Below are positions 15,756 to 21,874 of a stretch of DNA of 21,874 nt, one piece after another. The notes under the pieces were generated by a model. That model did not search any database. It had not been told where the DNA came from and worked only from the letters and a program-made list of their open reading frames with translations. This stretch comes from Methylococcaceae bacterium NSP1-2 (GTDB lineage Bacteria; Pseudomonadota; Gammaproteobacteria; Methylococcales; Methylomonadaceae). The translations under genes and the position numbers were made by a program. Location: contig NQJH01000008.1 of the NCBI GenBank assembly GCA_002256685.1, forward strand, positions 1-21,874, read 5' to 3'. How positions within the stretch are numbered: the stretch's first letter is position 1; the number at the start of each line of letters is the position of its first letter.

Positions 15756-15912
15756 AATAAATTTGCAGATAACCTATTACCTATTGCCCATTGCATGACT
15801 GCTCCACATCATCACATAGACTAAGTACCTACTATTTTGTTATAGTTAACAAGTTTTCGACGTGCTTAGGCACACTTTATTAATAGCTAGCTCATCACTC
15901 TGGAGAAACTCA

Positions 15913-16924
15913 ATGGCAATTAAAGTTGCAATCAATGGTTATGGTCGTATTGGCCGCAATATCGTTCGCGCACTCTATGAATCAGGTCGCACCAATGAAA
16001 TTCAAATTGTTGCAATCAATGACTTAGGCGATGCTTTCACTAATGCTCACTTGACACAATATGACTCAGTTCATGGAAAATTCCCCTTTGAAGTGAGCGT
16101 TGATGGTGATTATATGGTCATCAATGGCGATAAAATTAAAGTTTTCTCTGAAAGAGATCCTTCAAAATTGCCTTGGGCTGATTTAGGCATTGACGTAGTT
16201 CATGAATGTACTGGTTTTTTTACTAGCAAAGCTAAAGCCTCTGCACACATTACTGCTGGCGCGAAAAAAGTTATTATTTCAGCACCCGGTGGCAACGATG
16301 TCGATGCAACTATCGTTTATGGTGTAAACCATAAAACCTTAAAAGCGACTGATACCGTTATTTCTAACGCATCTTGCACCACTAACTGTTTAGCACCTAT
16401 CGTTAAACTTACACGATGCGATTGGCGTGGTACATGGTTTAATGACCACAATTCACTCTTATACGAATGACCAAGTGTTAACAGACGTGTATCACAGCGA
16501 TTTACGCCGTGCGCGTTCTGCAACCCAATCAATGATTCCTACTAAAACAGGTGCAGCAGCAGCGGTCGGTTTAGTATTGCCAGAATTGGCTGGCAAATTG
16601 GATGGTTTCGCAATGCGTGTACCGACTATCAACGTATCTGTGGTTGATTTAACGTTCCAAGCAGCGAGAAATACCACGAAAGAAGAAATTACCGATGTAT
16701 TAAAAGCAGCTTCTGAAGGCTTTTTAAAAGGTATTTTGGAAATCAACAACAGACCCTTAGTGTCAGTTGATTTTAATCATAATCCAGCATCGTCTATTTA
16801 CGAAGAACCCTCTACTATCGTTATGAATGGTAACTTCGTTAAAGTACTGTCTTGGTACGATAACGAATGGGGCTTTTCAAACCGTATGTTAGATACATCT
16901 ATCGCTTTAATGAACGCGGAATAA
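15913..16924 (+). pseudogene. gap: Glyceraldehyde-3-phosphate dehydrogenase, frameshifted
   Basis: Two frames together make one full-length GAPDH of about 336 residues. The first frame, from ATG 15913 (ribosome-binding site TGGAGAAA), runs MAIKVAINGYGRIGRN to V164-K165 and holds the NAD fold and catalytic C155 in SNASCTTNC. The second, from about 16409, resumes with LHDAIGVVHGLMTTIHSYTND and ends at TAA 16922-16924, holding the rest of the catalytic domain. At the join one C remains between the Lys codon (16405-16407) and the Leu codon (16409-16411). The family usually reads Lys-Pro-Leu-His here, so two bases of a proline codon are missing. All other sequence is intact and conserved, and pyk follows by two bases. 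A sequencing or assembly error or a very recent mutation is more likely than long decay. The enzyme oxidises glyceraldehyde 3-phosphate to 1,3-bisphosphoglycerate. Confidence 0.93.
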
Positions 16925-16926
16925 AC

Positions 16927-18375
16927 ATGCTAAGAAGAACCAAAATTTTAGCCACACTAGGTCCTGCTACCGATAAAGAAGGTGTGCTTGAAGGTCTATT
17001 TGCGGCAGGTGTTGATGTTGTGCGCATGAATTTTTCACATGGCGCAGCACAAGATCATATTGACAGAGCCAATGCCATTCGTGAGATGAGCAAAAAAACA
17101 GGCAGACGCGTTGGTATTTTGGCAGATTTGCAAGGACCAAAAATTCGTATTGCCCGTTTTAAAGACACTAAAGTAATCTTAAATGAAGGTCAAGATTTCG
17201 CACTTGATATTAATTTTGACCCGCTCATGGGTGATAACACGCAAGTCGGCATCACCTACGAACCACTGGCTTTAGAAGTTAAAAAAGGCAGTCGTTTGTT
17301 GTTGGATGATGGTCGTATTGTCCTCGACGTAGTCAATGTTGAAAACATGCGTGTCAATTGTACCGTTGTGGTTGGTGGCGCGTTGTCCAATAACAAAGGT
17401 ATTAATTTAATGGGCGGCGGTTTATCAGCGGCGGCATTAACCGACAAAGACAAAGAAGACATCAAAACTATTGCGATAATGGGTTGTGATTATGTCGCTA
17501 TTTCTTTTCCACGTTGTGGCGCAGATTTAGATGAAGCGCGACGCTTATTAGTTGCCGAAGGCTGTCACGCAGGTATTGTGTCGAAAGTCGAACGTGCTGA
17601 AGCCATTGTCCCTGAAGTTATGGATGAAATTATTCTGGCTTCTGATGCAGTGATGGTCGCACGGGGTGATTTAGGTGTAGAAATTGGTGATGCTAATTTA
17701 CCTGCCGTGCAGAAACTGTTGATTAAACGTACCCGCGAACTTAATCGTATCGCTATTACGGCGACACAAATGATGGAATCGATGATTGATAATCCGATTC
17801 CTACCCGTGCGGAAGTATTTGACGTGGCGAATGCGGTTTATGATGGTACTGATGCGATTATGCTATCAGCAGAAACTGCATCGGGTAAATATCCGATTAA
17901 AGCAGTCGAAGCCATGCACCGTATCTGTATTGAAGCAGAAAAACAAGCAGTCGTGCGTGAATCTGATCACCGTATCAGCATTCAGTTTGAACGGGATGAT
18001 GAAGCCATTGCGATGTCTGCGATGTACATGGCTAATCATACTAAAATCAAAGGTATTGTTGCATTAACAGAATCGGGTTCAACACCGTTATGGATGTCAC
18101 GCATCAGCTCTGGCATTCCTATTTATGCGTTTAGTGGTCAAGAAAAAACCTTGGGCAAAGTCACTTTGTTTCGTGGCGTATTTCCGATCCACTTCAAACT
18201 GGGTGAAAATCAAGACCATGCTGAAGTTAATCGAAATATCGTTAAAGAACTTAGAAAATGGAAAGCAGCTAAAGACGGCGATAAATTCATTATCACTAAA
18301 GGTGATTTGAACGGCGTAGAAGGTGGCACCAATGCGTTAAAAGTTGTTATCGTAGGACAAGGTTTAACACCTTAA
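16927..18375 (+). CDS. pyk: Pyruvate kinase (PykA-like)
   Basis: A 482-residue enzyme that makes pyruvate and ATP from phosphoenolpyruvate. I start at ATG 16927, two bases after the gap stop, with GGA just inside gap as a weak ribosome-binding site, implying translational coupling. Key segments are RRTKILATLGPAT, VRMNFSHG, LADLQGPKIR, KVERAEA (catalytic lysine), ARGDLGVEIG and the ATQMMESM helix. A C-terminal regulatory domain begins near residue 350. The length is close to E. coli PykA (480). It is followed 11 bases later by a strong intrinsic terminator. If the gap frameshift is real, coupling would weaken pyk translation. Confidence 0.96.
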   Translation: MLRRTKILATLGPATDKEGVLEGLFAAGVDVVRMNFSHGAAQDHIDRANAIREMSKKTGRRVGILADLQGPKIRIARFKDTKVILNEGQDFALDINFDPLMGDNTQVGITYEPLALEVKKGSRLLLDDGRIVLDVVNVENMRVNCTVVVGGALSNNKGINLMGGGLSAAALTDKDKEDIKTIAIMGCDYVAISFPRCGADLDEARRLLVAEGCHAGIVSKVERAEAIVPEVMDEIILASDAVMVARGDLGVEIGDANLPAVQKLLIKRTRELNRIAITATQMMESMIDNPIPTRAEVFDVANAVYDGTDAIMLSAETASGKYPIKAVEAMHRICIEAEKQAVVRESDHRISIQFERDDEAIAMSAMYMANHTKIKGIVALTESGSTPLWMSRISSGIPIYAFSGQEKTLGKVTLFRGVFPIHFKLGENQDHAEVNRNIVKELRKWKAAKDGDKFIITKGDLNGVEGGTNALKVVIVGQGLTP

Positions 18376-18386
18376 TTCTTTCTTGT

Positions 18387-18418
18387 AGGGACGCGAGGAT
18401 TCGCGTCTCTGCTTTTTT
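18387..18418 (+). terminator. Intrinsic terminator of gap-pyk
   Basis: AGGGACGCGA and TCGCGTCTCT form a ten-pair stem (one wobble) around GGAT and are followed by GC and six T. It lies 11 bases after the pyk stop. The stem also resembles a common dispersed genomic palindrome. Confidence 0.85.
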
Positions 18419-18519
18419 CTATACAGACAATCCCTTCTTTACTAATCACTCTGTAGAGCTAATTTGGGCAGCTAGATTTTGTCAAGTTAGGGTAGGTTTA
18501 AACAAACGTCATCAAAGTC

Positions 18520-18536
18520 CCACGAGATTTTCGTGG
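18520..18536. repeat. Small hairpin just outside the Tn3 end
   Basis: CCACGA and TCGTGG enclose GATTT. It is 16 bases left of the candidate transposon end. Some Tn3-family elements prefer insertion near palindromes, but this case is unproven. Confidence 0.35.
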
Positions 18537-18552
18537 AAGTCGCAACTGCAAT

Positions 18553-18590
18553 GGGCTGAGTCTAAATAATGACTTCCCAAATTTAAGTCT
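18553..18590. repeat. Candidate terminal inverted repeat of the Tn3 element
   Basis: The 38-base stretch begins GGGCTGAGTC and contains TTAAG at 18583-18587. Tn3-family repeats begin with a G-run and have TAAG near the inner end. The TTA is the complement of the tnpA stop codon. Without the second end the boundary is uncertain by several bases. Confidence 0.45.
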
Positions 18591-21496
18591 TTTTTGAGAG
18601 TAAATTTTTGGGAAGTAACAGACCCACAGAATCCTGCATTTTTTCATCCGAAAAATCGAACTCACCATGCAGGTTGAAATGCGCCCAAGTAACCACCGAG
18701 CCATTCTCAACCGCTTCCAATAATTTCGCTTTTCGATCATCATTTTTCTCAGTCGCTAATTCACGCGACAGATACAAATAATTCCAGCAAACAATGGCGT
18801 TTTTAATCAGCCTGCGACAACTTTCAGCAATTTCCTGATCTTCTTTTTCACTTTGAATGAATTCATTGCTATGTCCAAAAGACACCGCTTTGGAAAATTT
18901 GTTTGAACTTTCAACCTTGTTCAATTGTGCTTCAATTGACTGTCTGAAAGAGCAATTATCGTAGTATTTTAGGATGAATAATGATTTGGGGATTTTGCCC
19001 AATTCTTTTAACGCTTGATAAAGCGAATGCTGTTTTGAATAGGAATTTAGCCGTCTGAACAATTGTGAAGCTGACGTAATTTTAAGTTGAATCGTGGCAA
19101 TAAAACGCAAAATGTCATCCCAGTGATGTTCGATAATACTTTCGCGAATACGGCGAGTGGGCAGAAAAACAAATTCTTGTTCTTCGTAGTGTTTTCGCGG
19201 TTTGAAAGCATATAACTTCTGTTTGCTCAGTCCTTTAATTCTCGGCGCAAATTCAAATCCCAACAAATGTGTCACGGCAAAAATCACTTCCGAATAACCG
19301 TGTGTATCGGTTGAATGAATGTCACTTTTTACCACGTTGTTGTACATCAAACCGTCAATCACATAAGTCGCCTCGCGCTCGGCAGAGCTGATAACTGTTG
19401 AGTACCACATGAAATTACGCATATCGATAAACGAGATGGTACTGGAACCTTTGTTCTGCCCAAAATACTTGAACGAATGATTGGCGTTGAGCGAATCGTC
19501 TTCGACTTCACGTTTCTGTCCATCGCTTGAAGTATGTAATTTCTCTGATTTGGATTGATAAACCTGTGGTAAATCAAGCTGGCTGATAAATTGCAAAACA
19601 CGATCATTGGCGGCTTGAACATTTTGCAGTGAAAAATACCATCTCACGGCATTTTCAAGTTCGTTCTCATTAATTTCATTGGAGATTTGCGCCAGTTTTC
19701 GATGACCAATATCACAGCCATACCCCATAATTCCTGCAAAGAAAGTTTTTGATGCTGGTTTTGCACGTCGATATTTCGGTTGCCAATGCTCGAATTCATC
19801 CAGATTTAACGTGAATTCTTCCATCTTTATGCACTGTGAGATAAGGATTTTTGCCCTGTTTGAAGTTTTGATTGGTTTTTTGATATTGTTCATCCAAAGC
19901 CGATTTGAAGGAATTTAATGTCGCTTTGCAATCGACAAATTCCGTTAATTTCGCACGTTCTAAATACTCAGTGCGATGTTTTTCCCATTCGGTTTTTGAA
20001 ATCAAATAATCATCAAGTGGACGATACTTTTCAGAGTGGATCAGGTTCAACGCTCCAGATTTAATGGCTTCGGCAACATGAATAAACAGCAACACTTTAT
20101 AAAGTGAGGTTCGGAATTTTCCTTCTGCCGACATTAAAACCGTGCGTTCTTCGGGGTTCAAAAAAGCAGTCGGGGCATTTTTATCGATATTACCTTCATG
20201 GATTTGATAATGCTGTAATGCCTTGAATAAGGCGGGCTTACTGCTATTTTTATCGAACTGTATTTGACGAACAATGTCTGAAACACGACGTTGTAATTTG
20301 AGCGATTGCTCTTCCAATGCGTCGAAATAATCTTGTCCACGCTGAGTTTTCTTGTCTGAGGCTATTAATGCTTCTAATTTTGCTTTTTCAGTGTCTAACG
20401 CCTTGCTAATTAACGGAACTTTTTGATTATTGTTCAGTTGGTTATTATCTACGATCTGCTGTATGGCAGACAAAATTTCAAAAGTGTTTTGTTTAAATGC
20501 GTCAATCGATTCATTGCGTTTTTCGCGTTCTTTGAAATAGGCTTCTTTCTGATGTCTGTCGGCTAGATTTGTGGCATTTTTTACGGTTTGCAATAACGTA
20601 TCCATCAGCATATCGTTCAATTTGAACGTCTGATAAGTGATGAATGCAATCAAATATAAATAACGGATTTGGGCTGAACGCCTTGAAATTTGTGGGATTT
20701 GCGATTTGATAACCAGATAAGCGTAATGACGCACACTAGCATTACTCAAATTCAGTTTTGTTATCACTGGGTGAAATTCAAGGTAAAGCTGCTGTAAGGC
20801 TTTTAAATCGTCCAAATTGGCTTTGATTTTTAAAGGTTTCGTAGATTGATACGTTTTCTTAAACAATGTGAGCTGATAACTCCAATCAGAACTTTCATCA
20901 TTGTTCGATTCTTTTTGCAGAAAGTTATCGAGTTTTAGGCGTTGATTTTTATTGAGCAACACAAAACAAGTTTCGCTGAGCGTTTGTTCGTTTTGGTTGG
21001 TTGCATCGATGATTAAATTTGAAAGCACGTTGTAACTTGGTATCACCATCTTCTTTCGATTCAATGATTCAATCAGATCCAACAAAATATTTTTTGGACG
21101 ATGCTGAATGCTGACTAATAACTGAACTTCTAATTTGGCGAAATCTTCATCAAATTTTCGCCACCCAAAATACTGGATAATAAAGCGTTGATGGCGTGCG
21201 TACGTTTCACGACTGTAATTATCAAGGCAAATTTCAAGCGGATTTATTCCAATTTTTTCAGCCACAAATTCAATATCTATTTGTCGAAATTGACGTGCAA
21301 AAAATCTTCGGCGAGCCTTGAAATAGCCCATTGTGACAAGGAAACAAACTTTGTTAGTTGGCGTACTTAGTTTTTCCAGCAAGTCATCCGTTGTATTTGA
21401 AATGGCGAAAAATTGTTTACGTTCTACGCTGTTAAATTTAGGTGGTGATTCAAATTCTGATTCTTCTAGCCGATTGAAGATTCTCATTTTTGGCAT
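18583..21496 (-). pseudogene. tnpA: Tn3-family transposase, frameshifted with probable internal deletion
   Basis: Two frames make one Tn3 TnpA. The N-terminal part (ATG 21496, with GGAG seven bases upstream, to a stop at 19796) has about 566 residues with the DUF4158-type region and ends NPYLTVHKDGRIHVK then stop. The second frame picks up at LDEFEHWQPKYRRAKP (about 19800) and runs about 406 residues to 18583. All three catalytic residues are visible: D in TSSDGQK, D in KSDIHSTDTHGYSE, and E in EKEDQEIAESCRRLIKN. Related transposases have some 30-40 residues between GRIHVK and LDEF (recalled), ending in a segment like EVLATVNRATGF; here they are absent. So a deletion of roughly 100-120 bases that also shifts the frame is the best reading, and the transposase should be inactive. 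The total of about 972 coded residues is short of the usual 990-1000. Confidence 0.88.
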
Positions 21497-21525
21497 GGAC
21501 AATCTCCAAATAAGTTATCGTTAAA

Positions 21526-21582
21526 ATGACGGTTTATACAAGTAAACAAAAGTCATTGATATTTATGTAATAATCGTTATTA
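21526..21582. promoter_or_regulatory. res-like dyad region between tnpA and the recombinase gene
   Basis: A nested dyad, ATGAC/GTCAT (21526-21530 and 21552-21556) around GTTTA/TAAAC (21532-21536 and 21543-21547), is followed by a perfect TAATAA-TCG-TTATTA palindrome (21568-21582). The region lies between divergent tnpA and a serine recombinase, the normal place for the resolution site and both promoters in Tn3-type elements. Sub-site boundaries cannot be set by eye. Confidence 0.5.
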
Positions 21583-21615
21583 AATAATGCTTATTTTTAG
21601 GTTTTTATCAAATCA

Positions 21616-21874
21616 ATGGAAAATTTAACAACGCATAAGACTGTCGCTTACTTGCGTGTTTCAACAGTCGAGCAACAGACTGAGAAAAATAAAACCGATA
21701 TTTTACACTTTGCCAATCAGCACGATCTTGGCAAAGTACATTTTGTTGAAGAAATTTGTTCTGGGAAAACCGCATGGCGGGATCGTTTAATTGCTCAGCT
21801 CCTTAATGATCTCAAACCGCATGATGTCATTATCGTTTCTGAACTATCACGTTTAGGTCGCAGTATGCTGGAGT
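21616..21874 (+). CDS. Serine recombinase/resolvase, 3' end outside the window
   Basis: The first 86 residues of a serine site-specific recombinase start at ATG 21616. The catalytic domain shows YLRVST (R14 and nucleophile S16) and SELSRLGRS (R79 and R82), the arginines that bind the scissile phosphate. In Tn3-type elements this enzyme resolves the cointegrate by recombination at res, and often represses tnpA. The frame is intact up to the window edge, so unlike tnpA it may work. The ribosome-binding site is weak (AGG about 15 bases upstream). Invertases share this domain, but the divergent Tn3 transposase favours a resolvase. Confidence 0.85.
   Translation, partial: MENLTTHKTVAYLRVSTVEQQTEKNKTDILHFANQHDLGKVHFVEEICSGKTAWRDRLIAQLLNDLKPHDVIIVSELSRLGRSMLE

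Larger units (their letters stand above)
18553..21874. mobile_element. Tn3-family transposon, one end and most of the body
   Basis: The body comprises a broken tnpA on the minus strand, a 119-base dyad-rich region and a divergent serine recombinase that leaves the window. The left end is placed by GGGCTGAGTC at 18553, about 38 bases before the inner TTAAG that includes the tnpA stop codon (minus strand), as in Tn3-type ends. The other inverted repeat is outside the window, so the end is a proposal. A 5-base sequence GCAAT (18548-18552) would be the target duplication if this end is right. Passenger genes, if any, would lie to the right. Confidence 0.7.

Noticed and set aside
15844..15912. A promoter for gap upstream of 15913
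   Set aside because: TTCGAC and TATTAA are near a usable distance but the -35 matches poorly; I did not list it as a feature.
16405..16411. Programmed frameshift in gap
   Set aside because: The AAA-C-TTA join does not fit a known slippery heptamer in frame, no stem or stop-codon arrangement supports recoding, and GAPDH is not known to need it.
1..21874. tRNA or rRNA genes
   Set aside because: I saw no cloverleaf-like block with a TTC-type arm and no conserved rRNA segment in the intergenic regions.

Overview
The window looks like a stretch of a moderately AT-rich gammaproteobacterial chromosome. The rpoZ-spoT pair, the RimK ligase, the PykA-type pyruvate kinase and the class I fructose-bisphosphatase all fit that class. 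Dispersed palindromes and the gene mix made me think of the methanotroph/sulfur-oxidiser side of the class (for example Methylococcales), but no gene here diagnoses that lineage.

Left end (1-4410), accessory and defence-like. A DNA adenine methyltransferase cut by the window edge overlaps a gene for an HNH/zinc-ribbon endonuclease, giving a compact type II restriction-modification pair closed by a small intrinsic terminator. It is followed by a 906-residue protein that I recall as resembling the STY4851/ECs_5259 (YjiT) family, which sits among restriction genes in enterobacteria. Its C-terminal coiled coil is preceded by a plausible internal ribosome-binding site and start. No helicase partner is present in the window.

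Middle (4410-18420), core metabolism and stress. On the minus strand, gst-adh-ogt form a tight operon (glutathione transferase, zinc alcohol dehydrogenase, O6-alkylguanine repair). Then come fbp, a SemiSWEET-like transporter and rimK, all on the minus strand. Divergent from these is a thioredoxin-like gene followed by pgk, rpoZ and spoT on the plus strand. Convergent to spoT lies a TetR regulator / DUF4242 / secreted beta-propeller group. Next come gap and pyk, two nucleotides apart, ended by a good intrinsic terminator. fbp, pgk, gap and pyk together give lower glycolysis and gluconeogenesis enzymes. gap as written carries a frameshift at its Lys165 codon, either a real lesion or a sequence error.

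Right end (about 18553 onward), Tn3-family transposon. It has a tnpA broken by a frameshift and probably a small internal deletion, a dyad-rich res-like region, and a divergent serine recombinase that runs off the window. Only one end is visible, with a candidate terminal repeat that contains the tnpA stop codon.

Four copies of a 33-base palindrome (one arm AGACCTCCGAGGTTTT or a variant, with a central A) sit 3 to 15 bases downstream of stop codons. They look like a dispersed REP-like family. I saw no tRNA, rRNA or CRISPR array, and no gene-free stretch over 300 bases.
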